NCBI GenBank assembly: GCA_012515125.1
Contig: JAAYYY010000205.1
Span: 1 to 45,761, forward strand
Origin: Chloroflexota bacterium
GTDB lineage: Bacteria; Chloroflexota; Anaerolineae; Promineifilales; Promineifilaceae
Length of the DNA stretch: 45,761 bases
Direction: 5' to 3'
Part shown: piece by piece, positions 10,095 through 20,154 of the stretch
How the letters are laid out: the number at the start of each line of letters is the position of its first letter
Position numbering within the stretch: the stretch's first letter is position 1
Made by a program: the position numbers and the translations under genes
The notes under the pieces: model-generated
Seen by the model: the letters and a program-made list of their open reading frames with translations, nothing else
The model's database searches: none
What the model was told of the DNA's origin: nothing

Positions 10095-11566
10095 AGCGCG
10101 CTCTCCAGGAAGGCGGCGAGATCGGCCCTGAGGCGGGAGAGCGACGGCTGCTGCACGTACATCATGTGCCCGGCTTCATAGTAGGTCAGGGTCACGTCGG
10201 CGCGGCGGGCGGGCGGCAGCATGAGGTGGTTGAAGGTGTATTCGGTCGCCAGGAAGGGGGTCGCCAGATCGTAGTAGCCGTTGGCGACGAAGACCTTGAG
10301 GAAGGGGTTGATATTCATCGCCTTGCGCAGCGTCTCGGCGACGTAGACGTGGGCGTTCTGGAAGGTCTCGTAGTTCCAGGGATGGACGCGGCCGGTGAGG
10401 ATCTCGTAGGGTAAATCGATCTCGAACTGCAGCTCGCGCCGCACGTAGTCGTTGAAGGTGGCCGTATAAGGCCCCTGGATGACGGCGTAGCTGGGGTCGT
10501 ATTCAAAGCGCTCGCCGCCCCTATCCCGGTCGGCGCCGGTGAAGCGGCTGTCGAGCCGGCCGGTGGTCAGCCCCTGGTCGCGGAGCAGCTCCTTGGTGAA
10601 GCGGTAGATGGGCACGCGCAGGTTGTGGCGCTGGACAAAATCGACGGAAACGCCCATGTAGGCCGCCAGCCGGCGGGCCATCTGCTCCTCCTCTTCGGCC
10701 GGCAGCGCGTGGCCCTGCAGCAGGGCGCTGGCGTAGTCGCCGAGGGCGAAGGCGCGGACCTCGCCGAGCAGGTTGGCCAGAGGCCGCCCCTGCAGCTCGG
10801 CCGGCAGCCGGCCGTGGTAGTGAGCCGTGGCGGTGTAGGTGGGCAGGAAGAGGATGTAGGGCAGGTCGTTGCCCGGCTGGAAGAGCAGCGTGCCGAAATC
10901 CAGCACGGAGGAGATAAGCATGATGCCGTTGAGGTAGAGGCCGTGGCGCTCCTGCAGATAGCCGGAGAGGCCGGCGGCGCGGGTCGTGCCGTAGCTCTCG
11001 CCGATGAGGAACTTGGGCGAGCCCCAGCGACCGGCGCGCGTGGTATAGAGGCGGATGAAGTCGCCGACGCTGTGGATATCTTTCTCGAAGCCGTGAAAGC
11101 CTTTGGCCTCCTCGCCGGGCAGCGGGCGGCTGAAGCCCGTCGTAACCGGGTCGATGAAGACGAGATCGGTTCTGTCCAGCAGGGAGGCGTCGTTTTCGAC
11201 GAGGCGGAAGGGCGGGCGCGGCAGGTTGCCCGCGTCGTCGGCCATCGCCACGCGCCGAGGGCCAAGCAGCCCCATGTGCAGCCAGACAGAGGAGGAGCCG
11301 GGGCCGCCGTTGAAGCTGAAGGTCAGCGGTCGGTCGGCCGGGTCGTCTACCCCCTGCCGGGCGTAGGCGACGTAAAAGAGGGTGGCGCGGGGCTTCTCGC
11401 CCTCGAACTTGCCGTCTTTCTCCGACTCCTCCTTGAAGACCATCGTACCGGCGGTCGCCGTGTAGCGGATCTCCTCGCCGCCGATGGTGATCGTGTGCTC
11501 GGTGGTGGCGATTTTCTCTTCGACTTCAGGCGTGAGGGTTGTCTTGCTCTCTTCCTGCTCGACCAT
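10091..11566 (-). CDS. Serine carboxypeptidase-like peptidase (S10)
   Basis: ATG 11566 after GGAGGA; FNGGPGSSSVWLHMGLLGP, LIGESYGTTRAA, NGYYDLATP, YEAGHMMY. Confidence 0.88.
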   Translation of the reverse strand: MVEQEESKTTLTPEVEEKIATTEHTITIGGEEIRYTATAGTMVFKEESEKDGKFEGEKPRATLFYVAYARQGVDDPADRPLTFSFNGGPGSSSVWLHMGLLGPRRVAMADDAGNLPRPPFRLVENDASLLDRTDLVFIDPVTTGFSRPLPGEEAKGFHGFEKDIHSVGDFIRLYTTRAGRWGSPKFLIGESYGTTRAAGLSGYLQERHGLYLNGIMLISSVLDFGTLLFQPGNDLPYILFLPTYTATAHYHGRLPAELQGRPLANLLGEVRAFALGDYASALLQGHALPAEEEEQMARRLAAYMGVSVDFVQRHNLRVPIYRFTKELLRDQGLTTGRLDSRFTGADRDRGGERFEYDPSYAVIQGPYTATFNDYVRRELQFEIDLPYEILTGRVHPWNYETFQNAHVYVAETLRKAMNINPFLKVFVANGYYDLATPFLATEYTFNHLMLPPARRADVTLTYYEAGHMMYVQQPSLSRLRADLAAFLESAL

Positions 11567-11684
11567 GGTTGTCCTCCTCCGATGATGGGGCCAATTTTCT
11601 CTGAAGGTGGGCGAAGGGGCAAGCGACGGGGAGCGGGTGACGCGGCGATGCGGGCAGCCCGCTCCCTCGGTGGCGGTGGAAAAA

Positions 11685-12488
11685 TCAGACGGCGGGCGGC
11701 GGATCAATCCACTCGTCGGGCCAGTGGACGACGTTAAAGTAAGCCCCCTGGGGATCGCGAATGACGGCAAAGCTGCTGCGCTCGTCGAGGTTCGTTTCGG
11801 GAACGTGGATCTCTGCGCCCAGAGCTTCGGCCCGGCGAACCGTATCGGCCACGTCGTCTACAAGGAAATAGACGGTCCAGTTGCTGGGGATGTTGGCCCG
11901 GCTTTCGTCCAGCGGCAGGATGCCGGCCTGGCGACGCCCATCCACGGCGAGCCCAACATAACCTTCCTGCTGGCGCACCTCGTCCCAGCCAAAGACCTGC
12001 TTGTAGAAGGCGATGGCTTTTTCGACGTTGTAGTCGCGTGTCTGCAGCTCGTTCCAGACCAGGGCGTTGGGGGCGTTGACGAGCTGCGCGCCGGTATGCC
12101 GGCCCGGCTGCCAGACGCCGAAAAATGCGCCAACCGGATCCTGGGCCATCATGAAGCGCCCTTCTTCCATCACGTCCATCGGCGGCACGATCACGGTGCC
12201 GCCGGCTTCGGTAATCCTCGCGGCAATGGCCTCGGCATCGTCATGCTTGACGTACGAGGACCAGTGTGAGGGCATGCCCTGGGCCTGCTGGTCGGGCATC
12301 AGCTCGCCCATGCCGGCGACGGTCAGGCCGTCGAGCCGGAAGTTGGCGTACCGCGGGCCATCAGGCGGCGGGTCGTCGGCCTCCCAGCCGAAAAGCTGCG
12401 AGTAGAAGGCTTTAGCGCCTTCAAAATCGCTGGTCGAGAGATCGACCCAACAGAAGATACCGTTGGGATAAGCTGTTACCTTTTGCAT
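11685..12488 (-). CDS. VOC family protein (two glyoxalase/bleomycin-resistance modules)
   Basis: Two repeats of FCWVDLSTSDFEGAKAFYSQLFGW and LQTRDYNVEKAIAFYKQVFGW. Confidence 0.88.
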   Translation of the reverse strand: MQKVTAYPNGIFCWVDLSTSDFEGAKAFYSQLFGWEADDPPPDGPRYANFRLDGLTVAGMGELMPDQQAQGMPSHWSSYVKHDDAEAIAARITEAGGTVIVPPMDVMEEGRFMMAQDPVGAFFGVWQPGRHTGAQLVNAPNALVWNELQTRDYNVEKAIAFYKQVFGWDEVRQQEGYVGLAVDGRRQAGILPLDESRANIPSNWTVYFLVDDVADTVRRAEALGAEIHVPETNLDERSSFAVIRDPQGAYFNVVHWPDEWIDPPPAV

Positions 12489-12610
12489 AGACTGATCTCC
12501 TTTTCGGGTTGCGACCTGGACGGGAAAGGTGGCGACAACGCCGCCAGGAAACAGTATAGCATGAGGTAGAACGTATGGTCTATAGTAGAAAATGAGAATG
12601 GTGAGCGAAA

Positions 12611-13309
12611 TCAGCCGGCGGGATGCATGTTGCCACGCCGGTGGTCGTGCTCGGCCGGGTAAAGCAGGCGAGGCAGAAGGGCAAAGAGGGCGTAGCTGGC
12701 GGACAGGAGGCCGGCGAGGGCCAGGGAAAAGAGCCAGGGGCGGGGATCGCCGAGCAGGCGGGCCGTGTCGCCGAGCACCGCGCCGGGCCGCAGGAGCAGG
12801 TCCCAGCTATTCCAGCGCAGGAAACGGCCGACGTAGACGCCGTAGCTGCTGAGCGCGAGGCTGCTGATGGCGAAGAGCCAGCCGGCGGCCTGGCCGTATC
12901 GCCCGGTTACGGCATTCTGCAGCATTGCCAGAGAGACAAAGCCGAGGAGCAGGCCGGTCAGGGCGTAGGTCAGCAGGAGGAGCAGGTCAAACCAGAGGGG
13001 AGCGCCAGGCGCACGGCCGAGGTGCAGTAGATCGGTGAGGATGTAGGGGGCGTTGGGCAGAAAGAGCAGCCAGAGGCTACCGACGGCGAGGCGCGGCAGC
13101 AGGCCGCGCAGGTGCAGGACCATCCAGGCGGCCGCCAGCGGCATCCAGGCCAGGAACAGGTTCCAGACGAGGAAGAGGTAGAAGGGGAAGCCGCTGTAGC
13201 GCCAGCGTACGGCGACGAAAGCCAGCGCGGCAAGCGAGCTGAAGCCCAGCAGAAACAGGACCGGCAGGGGCAGATGGGGGCGGGCAAAGCGTGGTTTCTT
13301 CAAGCGCAT
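12611..13309 (-). CDS. DUF1361 family membrane protein
   Basis: Multi-TM; LVWNLFLAWMPL, LFLPNAPYILTDLLHL, SSYGVYVGRFLRWNSWD. Confidence 0.75.
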   Translation of the reverse strand: MRLKKPRFARPHLPLPVLFLLGFSSLAALAFVAVRWRYSGFPFYLFLVWNLFLAWMPLAAAWMVLHLRGLLPRLAVGSLWLLFLPNAPYILTDLLHLGRAPGAPLWFDLLLLLTYALTGLLLGFVSLAMLQNAVTGRYGQAAGWLFAISSLALSSYGVYVGRFLRWNSWDLLLRPGAVLGDTARLLGDPRPWLFSLALAGLLSASYALFALLPRLLYPAEHDHRRGNMHPAG

Positions 13310-13339
13310 CCAATCTATTCTCCAGGTGGGCCTTCGGCG

Positions 13340-14974
13340 TCAGGGTCCGGGCGATACGCTGCCGGGTTCATAATCTGGCGCGCGGACATCTTCCAGCGGC
13401 GGGCAGAGCTCCTGCCAGCCCTCCTGCCGGAGCGCGTTCCGGGCGCGCAGGCGGCCGAGGTTGAAGGCGAACCAGGGATCGCCCTGGACGTAGCGCATCT
13501 GCCGCCAGCGTAGGGTCGTGCAAATGGACTCGCGTTCCTGACCCTCGACGAGGGTGACGGCATCGACGAGCACGGGCACGGCGTCGTCGCCCAGCCAGGT
13601 CAGGTAAGCCGCGTCGATGCCGGTAGCGACGCGAAGGTCTGCGGCGCCTGCTTCGGGCTGGAACTGCCCGCCGGCGAGATAATGGCCGAGATTGTGGCGG
13701 GCGATGAGCGCGTCGGGGTTGAGCAGGTTCAGGCTGAGCAGAAAGCCGAGGGCGGCAAAGAAGGCGCCTGTGGCGAAGCGGTGCGTCGTGTGCGGCTCGC
13801 CGCCGGGTAGCCAGAGCGTGAGCAGCGTCCAGGCCAGCAGCAGCGCCAGCCAGACGAGCGAGACGTGGACGTAGAGGCGCAGGCGGGTCAGGCCATAGGC
13901 GCTCTCGTAGAGCAGGATGCGGTAGAAGGCGGAGGCGAGCATGACGCCGACCAGGGCCAGCAGCAGGCTTCCGGCGCCGTTAAAGAGCCAGCGGGCGCGG
14001 CGGCTGGCGCGCGGCGTGAGCCAGACGAGAAGCAGCAGCAGGGCCAGGGCAACCAGCGCCACGGCCAGCAGCTCGAAGTAGCCGCGCCGGGCGTAGCTGG
14101 CGTAGGTGACCCCTTCGGCCAGCGCGAGGTGGGCCTGCCCGCCGAAGAGGTAAAAGGCCTGGATCCAGACAAAGGCGAGGAAGAGCAGATCGACGAGCAG
14201 CAGCACAACCGCCGCCTCGACGATGCCCAGACGCACGACGTCGCGCACGCGCTCGCTCACCCAGCCGCCCGGCGCGGGCAGGGCTCCGCGCAGCAGGGCA
14301 AAGGCCAGCCCTCCGGCGCTGATCCAGGCGACGGCGAGAATGAAGGCCAGCCGCCAGAGCGATTCGGCGATCTTCTCGAGCCAGGCCAGGTGGAAAAAGC
14401 GGCTGACGGCCTGGGCAAAGATGAGGTCGGCGGCAGCAAGCAGGCCGGTGAAGAAGAGCAAAATCGGCACGGCCAGGAGCAGGCCGCGCAGCACGGACCG
14501 GGCAAGGTCGCCGCGGAGCCGCAGCCGGCGAAGGTCAACGTGGGGCAGCAGAGTGACGGTATCGCCCAGGCTGTGCAGGGCCACGCGGGCGGCGACGAGC
14601 GGGTAGCCGGGCAGGGTGAGTGTGAACGGCGAGCCCGCCGTGTAATAATGGGCCAGCAGCAACAGCAGGCCCATGGCGGCGACCAGGTTGAGGAAGGTCA
14701 GGAAGGGCTGCACGCGCAGGGCGGTGGAGACGGCGACGAGCATCAGTGGTGCCACGAGCCAGAGGTTGCGGTGCAGCGGGCGGATACCCTTACTGCGGCC
14801 GGCCAGCAGGGCGGCGCCAAGGAGGGCGAGCAGGAAGAGCGTCACGTTGAGGCCGAGCGGCTGGTCGAAGAAAAGGGCGTTGGCCAGCAAGCCAAGCAGC
14901 ACAGCCGCGCCGAGCAGCCGTGTGGCGATGGTATCGCGCGGCGAGGGTATAGAGGCGGCGACGGTTTCTTTCAT
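13340..14974 (-). CDS. DUF4173 family membrane protein
   Basis: Multi-TM; N-terminal LLGLLANALFFDQPLGLNVTLFL pattern typical of DUF4173. Confidence 0.75.
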   Translation of the reverse strand: MKETVAASIPSPRDTIATRLLGAAVLLGLLANALFFDQPLGLNVTLFLLALLGAALLAGRSKGIRPLHRNLWLVAPLMLVAVSTALRVQPFLTFLNLVAAMGLLLLLAHYYTAGSPFTLTLPGYPLVAARVALHSLGDTVTLLPHVDLRRLRLRGDLARSVLRGLLLAVPILLFFTGLLAAADLIFAQAVSRFFHLAWLEKIAESLWRLAFILAVAWISAGGLAFALLRGALPAPGGWVSERVRDVVRLGIVEAAVVLLLVDLLFLAFVWIQAFYLFGGQAHLALAEGVTYASYARRGYFELLAVALVALALLLLLVWLTPRASRRARWLFNGAGSLLLALVGVMLASAFYRILLYESAYGLTRLRLYVHVSLVWLALLLAWTLLTLWLPGGEPHTTHRFATGAFFAALGFLLSLNLLNPDALIARHNLGHYLAGGQFQPEAGAADLRVATGIDAAYLTWLGDDAVPVLVDAVTLVEGQERESICTTLRWRQMRYVQGDPWFAFNLGRLRARNALRQEGWQELCPPLEDVRAPDYEPGSVSPGP

Positions 14975-15063
14975 GGGCGGGAGGGCCTCGTCAGGCTGAT
15001 GCCGGTCATCATGCCGCCGATAATGGCAAGCAGCATACGGATCAGGATCGTCTTGAAGGCCAT
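14971..15063 (-). CDS. 30-aa hydrophobic small protein, stop overlaps start of DUF4173 gene
   Basis: Manual translation MAFKTILIRMLLAIIGGMMTGISLTRPSRP*; AAAGGAG upstream of ATG; ATGA overlap at 14974..14971. Below the supplied ORF length cutoff. Confidence 0.6.
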   Translation of the reverse strand: MAFKTILIRMLLAIIGGMMTGISLTRPSRP

Positions 15064-15233
15064 TCGCTTCTCCTTTCCGGCACGGCCGGGGCTACCTGCG
15101 CGGCGACATGGTTCAGCATACGGCGAACGGGTCGGCGGAGCGACAATCTGAGCACACCGGATGGCGCACCTGAGTGCTTGACCGCGGACGGCTACCGGGA
15201 GCAGGGTATTGTGGAGTAAGATAGGGAGTCAGA

Positions 15234-15977
15234 ATGATGCGTATCCTGGTGGTCGAAGACAACGAGAAGCTGCGCCCCGCGATGGTGCGAGGGCTGGAGA
15301 GTACGGGCGAGATAAGCGTCGTCTATGCCTGCGGCAGCGGCGAGGAGGCGGTGCAGAGCTGCCTGGAAAGCGAGCCGCCGCCGGACGCCGTGCTGATGGA
15401 CGTGCAGCTCGAAGGCGCGATGAACGGCATCGAGGCTGCCGTCGCCATCCGGCGCGAGCTGCCGCGCCATCCGGTCGTCTTCTATTCCATCCAGGACGAC
15501 GACACCTACTACCGCGACTTTCGGCGATCGGGCATCCTCAGCCATTACGCTTACGTGCGCAAGTCGAACTACCTGCTGCCGGCGCTGATCGTGCCCCTGC
15601 TGCGCGACGCCGCCGCCGGACGCAGCTTCATCGACCCGGAAGTAGAGGCGCGCGTGCAGGAGGTGCGGCATAAGGACGAGCAGTCGCCGATGGCCCTGCT
15701 GGAGCCGAACGAACAGCAGGTCGCGCGGATGCTGGCCCAGGGGTTGAGCAACGAACAGATCGCGGCGCGCATGGGCTTTCGCGACAAGCGCACGATCAGC
15801 CGGATCAACGGGCAGATTTACACGGCGTGGGGGCTGAACGAGACGGCGACTGACGAGAAGGTGGCGCGCACGCGAGCGGCGATCATCGTGCGCGCCGGCC
15901 GGCTGATTCAGTGGGATGAAGCGGGCGAGCCCTGGGTGCTGGACGAGCGCGGAGAGTGGGCGCCGTGGGCGGAGTAG
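15234..15977 (+). CDS. Response regulator, NarL-like (receiver + HTH)
   Basis: MMRILVVEDNEKLRPAMVRGLE, DAVLMDVQLEGAMNGIEA, YVRKSNY; LEPNEQQVARMLAQGLSNEQIAARMG. Confidence 0.85.
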   Translation: MMRILVVEDNEKLRPAMVRGLESTGEISVVYACGSGEEAVQSCLESEPPPDAVLMDVQLEGAMNGIEAAVAIRRELPRHPVVFYSIQDDDTYYRDFRRSGILSHYAYVRKSNYLLPALIVPLLRDAAAGRSFIDPEVEARVQEVRHKDEQSPMALLEPNEQQVARMLAQGLSNEQIAARMGFRDKRTISRINGQIYTAWGLNETATDEKVARTRAAIIVRAGRLIQWDEAGEPWVLDERGEWAPWAE

Positions 15978-15981
15978 GGGC

Positions 15982-18129
15982 GTGAGCGGCCTCTTCTGGC
16001 TGGACTGGGCCACCGTCGCCGTCTCGCTGGCCAACGCGATTCTGCTCCTGTGGCTGGGGGCGACGGTGCTGCTGAACGCCGACCGCCGGGCCTGGGGGAT
16101 CTGGCTTGCAGGCGGGGGAATGCTCGTCGGGGGCGCGTTTTTTGTCAGCCACACCGCCTTTCTCTCCCTGGACTTCGGCCAGCTAACACGCGCGGCCCGC
16201 TTCTGGTGGTATGGGGCGCTGCTGCCGGCTGTGGCGATGCCGCTGTTCTGGTATCTGGCGATGATCTGGTATGCCGGGTATGGCAGCTCGCCGCAGAGCG
16301 CGTGGACGCGGCGCAGGCGGCGCTGGCTGTGGCTGCTGCTGCTGGCAGTGGCGGCGGGCATCGTGTCGGCCATCATCTATCTCAATCCGTTTCCAGAGAC
16401 CCTCTCGCTGTTGCCGCTGCGCTTCGCCATCTACGAGCTGGGCGGCGCGACGCTGCTGGGCGCAGGCTATGCCGTCTACCTGGCCCTGTGTATCGGCCTG
16501 TCGCTGGAGGCACTGCTGCGCCCCGGCCCCACCGAGCGTATCATGGGCGATCTCGCCCGGCAGCGTGCCCGTCCCTGGCTGGTGGCGGCGACGCTGCTCT
16601 TCCTGCTGGTCAGCCTGCTGGTCATCGGCGGGCTATCGTGGATGCTGCTGGTGGTGCGCACGCCCGACGGCGTTTACCTGCTGTCGCAAAACGTGCTGGC
16701 AACGCTGGCCTGGCTCGACCTGGTGACCAGCCTGCTCATCACCACCGCGGTGGTGCTGCTGGGGCAGGCGGTCGTCTCCTACGAGATCTTCACGGGCAAG
16801 ACGCTGCCGCGACGGGGCCTGCGGCGGCAGTGGCAGCGCGCCCTGCTGCTCGCCGTGGGCTACGGGCTGCTCGTCGGCCTGACGCTGACGGCCGGGCTGC
16901 GGCCTGTCTACGGCGTGCTGCTCTCGGCCGTGCTGATGACCGTCTTTTTCGCCATGCTGGTCTGGGTAAGTTACCGCGAGCGGGAACGGACGATTGCCGC
17001 GCTGCGCCCCTTCGTCAGCAGCCAGCAGCTCTACGACCAGTTGCTGGCGCCGGAAAAGGGGGAGCGCGCGCCTCTGACACACCCGCCGGAGCTGGATGCC
17101 ACGGCGCCCTTTGCCGCGCTCTGCCGCCATGTCCTGGGCGCGCGCTGCGGCTATCTGGTGGCGCTGGGGCCGCTGGCGCCGCTTGCCGGGCCGCCGCTGG
17201 CTTATCCGGCGGCCCAACCGCTGCCGCCGCTGGACGCAGTCATCCGCCAGCTTGCCTCTCCAGAGATACTGCGTGTCCCGCTGGACCCGGCCGTTTACGC
17301 GGGGGCGACGTGGGCTATCTCTCTGTGGGGCGAGCGCGGGCAGATCGGCCTGCTCCTGCTGGGGGATAAGGCCGACGGCGGGCTCTACACGCAGGAGGAG
17401 ATGGAGATTGCCCGGGCCAGCGGGGAACGGCTGATTGACCTGCAGGCCGGGGCGGAGATGGGCCGGCGGCTGCTGGCCCTGCAGCGCGAGCGGCTGGCAG
17501 CGACGCAGGTCGCCGACCGGCGCACGCGCCGCATGTTGCACGACGACGTGCTGCCCCAGCTACACGCCGCGCTGCTGGCGCTGGAGGCCGGCGGGGAAGG
17601 GCGCGAAACGGCGACGGCGCTGATCAGCGAGGCGCACCGGCAGGTATCCAACCTGTTGCGGGACGTGCCGCCGGTGATTACACCGGAGGTGGCCCGGCTG
17701 GGCGTGCTGGGGGCGCTGGAAGAGGCGCTGGCTGAGCTTGAACAGGCCTTCGACGACGTGGTCTGGGAGGTAGAGCCGGGGGCGGCGGAGCGGCTGCGCG
17801 CCTTACCGCCCCTGACGGCGGAGGTCCTCTTTTACGCCGCGCGCGAGGTGCTGCGTAACGCCGCCCGGCACGGACGTGGCGAAGGGAGTGAGGCGCTGCG
17901 GCTGCGACTGCAGGCGGTCGAAAGCGCGCGGGCTGTGGCGCTGGTCATCGAGGATGACGGTGTGGGGCTCGAGCCTGCCGGGGTAAACGGCCGGGGCCTG
18001 GCGCTGCACAGCACGATGCTGGCGGTCGTCGGCGGCACGCTGGCGGTGGAAAGCGGCGCCGGGCGCGGCACGCGCGTCAGATTGGAGGTGGGGGCAGACG
18101 AAAGAGCGGGAAGCGGCGAGGCGCCTTAA
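15982..18129 (+). CDS. Multi-TM sensor histidine kinase (NarX/LiaS-type HisKA_3)
   Basis: GTG start 5 bp after RR stop; multi-TM N-terminus; RRMLHDDVLPQLHAALLAL H-box; AAREVLRNAARHG and VIEDDGVGLEP ATPase boxes. Confidence 0.82.
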   Translation: MSGLFWLDWATVAVSLANAILLLWLGATVLLNADRRAWGIWLAGGGMLVGGAFFVSHTAFLSLDFGQLTRAARFWWYGALLPAVAMPLFWYLAMIWYAGYGSSPQSAWTRRRRRWLWLLLLAVAAGIVSAIIYLNPFPETLSLLPLRFAIYELGGATLLGAGYAVYLALCIGLSLEALLRPGPTERIMGDLARQRARPWLVAATLLFLLVSLLVIGGLSWMLLVVRTPDGVYLLSQNVLATLAWLDLVTSLLITTAVVLLGQAVVSYEIFTGKTLPRRGLRRQWQRALLLAVGYGLLVGLTLTAGLRPVYGVLLSAVLMTVFFAMLVWVSYRERERTIAALRPFVSSQQLYDQLLAPEKGERAPLTHPPELDATAPFAALCRHVLGARCGYLVALGPLAPLAGPPLAYPAAQPLPPLDAVIRQLASPEILRVPLDPAVYAGATWAISLWGERGQIGLLLLGDKADGGLYTQEEMEIARASGERLIDLQAGAEMGRRLLALQRERLAATQVADRRTRRMLHDDVLPQLHAALLALEAGGEGRETATALISEAHRQVSNLLRDVPPVITPEVARLGVLGALEEALAELEQAFDDVVWEVEPGAAERLRALPPLTAEVLFYAAREVLRNAARHGRGEGSEALRLRLQAVESARAVALVIEDDGVGLEPAGVNGRGLALHSTMLAVVGGTLAVESGAGRGTRVRLEVGADERAGSGEAP

Positions 18130-18216
18130 CGCGGGTCATGGGCGCGCTGCCGTGGAGCGGGCAGGCGCCTGCGAGACAGTGAGGGGAGAAGGGAAGGTGA
18201 GGGAAGGTCGGGCCGA

Positions 18217-18369
18217 TCAGTCTCCATAGGCGTGGGCCGCAGGCGCGTAGCCGTAGGCCGTCTCATCTTCCTGTGCGTGGCTCATGCGCGAAGAGGCGAC
18301 GCAGGCGGCGACGATCAGTAACGCGGAGGTGAACATCAGACCGAGGAGAACAATGAGAACCACAACCAT
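18217..18369 (-). CDS. 50-aa single-TM small protein
   Basis: Manual translation MVVVLIVLLGLMFTSALLIVAACVASSRMSHAQEDETAYGYAPAAHAYGD*; TATACT-type -10 upstream; weak RBS. Confidence 0.4.
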   Translation of the reverse strand: MVVVLIVLLGLMFTSALLIVAACVASSRMSHAQEDETAYGYAPAAHAYGD

Positions 18370-18539
18370 GAACCTAAACCCTTCCCTCTATGCAATGGTG
18401 TTTGCTTCACGACCTGCAATAAGTATAGTGAAAAGTAAGGGGAAGGTCGTTAGTACATAGGTCACTGACTTTTCGTGTCAGATGTAATCTCTTCTGCGCT
18501 CCAGAGAGTCTGACGCATAGGAAGGTTACGGCTGAGAAC

Positions 18540-18577
18540 AAAAAGGGCCGGCGGTGGGAAGATCGCCGGCCCTTTTT
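18540..18577. terminator. Bidirectional rho-independent terminator
   Basis: AAAAAGGGCCGGCG-gtgggaagat-CGCCGGCCCTTTTT, 14-bp perfect stem, A-run/T-run both sides; downstream of the 18657 minus-strand stop. Confidence 0.88.
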
Positions 18578-18656
18578 CGTGGCAGCCCGGAGCGACTATT
18601 CGATTGCCTGGCAGGCCGAGTCGCCTGGTGTTGCCATCGCGCAAACGCACCTGCCG

Positions 18657-19226
18657 TTACGGCAGCCTTACCGTCACCGGCATGACCGTACCGTACGGTA
18701 CGGGCGCGCTCTCCAGGAGCAAGTCAATCCACAACTCGCCCGCGGCGGTGGTGACCACCTTGCTGCCCCGGTCGAGACAATAGAATATCTCGCCGCCGGG
18801 CAGCTCGACCGTTGCTCCGAAGGGCAGCTCTGGAGGGCAGGCCGCCGCCCGCCCTACCCATTCCTCCCACGGCAGCCCGCTGGCCATCCTGGAGATGCAC
18901 TTGCCGCCGACAAACTGGGCGCAGTTGACGCCGCCCAACGGAGGCCAGTAGTGGCTGATCTTAGCCATGCGCTGCACCCCCTCCGGCATTGCCGGAGCGA
19001 CGTCAACTGTCTCCGCGACGGGAGCTACCGGCGCATCTTCCAGAGCGCCGGTCCCGCTCAGAGCAGGCGCCGGTTTGATGGCGATAAGCCCGGAGACGAT
19101 GACGGCAATGGCGAGCAGAATCAGCGCCATCCGCTGCAGGCTGGGAACGCCGGTAGGCCGGCCCGGCGCAGGCAGCGCCGGGCCGGCGATAAAGTAATTG
19201 TCAAAGGGAGAAATCCACTGCGCCAC
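18657..19226 (-). CDS. Membrane-anchored secreted protein, double-psi beta-barrel/3D-like domain
   Basis: One TM segment (MALILLAIAVIVSGLIAI); KISHYWPPLGGVNCAQFVGGKCISRMASGLPWEEWVGRAAACPPELPFGATVEL...YCLDRGSKV. Confidence 0.6.
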   Translation of the reverse strand: MAQWISPFDNYFIAGPALPAPGRPTGVPSLQRMALILLAIAVIVSGLIAIKPAPALSGTGALEDAPVAPVAETVDVAPAMPEGVQRMAKISHYWPPLGGVNCAQFVGGKCISRMASGLPWEEWVGRAAACPPELPFGATVELPGGEIFYCLDRGSKVVTTAAGELWIDLLLESAPVPYGTVMPVTVRLP

Positions 19227-19240
19227 CGGCTAATCCTCCC

Positions 19241-20050
19241 TTACTCGTCTTCGCCTGCCGCGGAAAAGACCGCCGGCACGGGCTCAGGGCGAGAAAGCCG
19301 CTGGCTCCGGCGCTCGTCTGCCGTCATGCCTGCGGCTCCCACGACCGCCGGCTCTTCCCGCCGCAAGCGGCGGAAGATAGCCGGTACGTGATCCGGCTCC
19401 CGCACCGGGCGCAGGCCTGCCGGGAGAGGCGTGGGCCGTGGCAGGGACGCGCGCCGCGGCTGGCCCTGGGCCAGCGCGGGACGCGACGTGATCTGCCGGG
19501 CCTGGCGCTTCGTCTGCGCGCGCCGCAGGTTCGCGAAGTCGAACATCCAGTTACCGGCGACGGTGAAGGCGCCGATGAACAGGATGCGCGTCAGCCAGAC
19601 GAGCACGGCGACAAAGACCGGCACGACTTCCAGCAGCTGCTGCCGGGAGAGGACCTCGTTGCCCAGATCATGGTTAAGCAGGGTGAGCGATACAGCCCAC
19701 CAGGTCATCAGGGCGTTCATCGTCGCGCCAAGCAGCCAGGCGCCCATCAAGTACCAGACGCCGACCGGCGTGGGGGCGTCTTCCTCTTCAGGCAGGAAGA
19801 AGCGCACCAGACCGGCAAAGTCAATGGCGCAGAAAGCGATCGCCAGAACCGTGGCCCAACGCAGCCCGGCAAAGGTGACGCCGCCCAGTAGATTGTCCAA
19901 CGCATAGCGCGTTGTATCGAAGTTGAAGATCTCAAACGCAACTAGCGCCATCAGAAACAGGAGGCCGATGACCATTTGCCCGGAAAGGGACAGATGCAGG
20001 CCATCGTCTGCCTGCTGTCGCTGCTCGTTTGTCAGAAACTTTACAGCCAC
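19241..20050 (-). CDS. Four-TM membrane protein of unknown function
   Basis: GTG start 20050 after GAGGAGGT; four hydrophobic helices; basic C-terminal tail. Confidence 0.75.
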   Translation of the reverse strand: MAVKFLTNEQRQQADDGLHLSLSGQMVIGLLFLMALVAFEIFNFDTTRYALDNLLGGVTFAGLRWATVLAIAFCAIDFAGLVRFFLPEEEDAPTPVGVWYLMGAWLLGATMNALMTWWAVSLTLLNHDLGNEVLSRQQLLEVVPVFVAVLVWLTRILFIGAFTVAGNWMFDFANLRRAQTKRQARQITSRPALAQGQPRRASLPRPTPLPAGLRPVREPDHVPAIFRRLRREEPAVVGAAGMTADERRSQRLSRPEPVPAVFSAAGEDE

Positions 20051-20154
20051 CGTCTATACCTCCTCTACAGGAATGGGCCGGCGCCGGGCGCCAACCCTGA
20101 AAAGCACCTCTTCAATTCCTCAGTTGCCCCGCGGGGAAGAAACGGACCTATTTA

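Noticed and set aside
13865-15151. Plus-strand 428-aa Gln/Gly/Glu-rich ORF opposite DUF4173
   Set aside because: Low-complexity antisense shadow; the minus strand encodes a convincing membrane protein.
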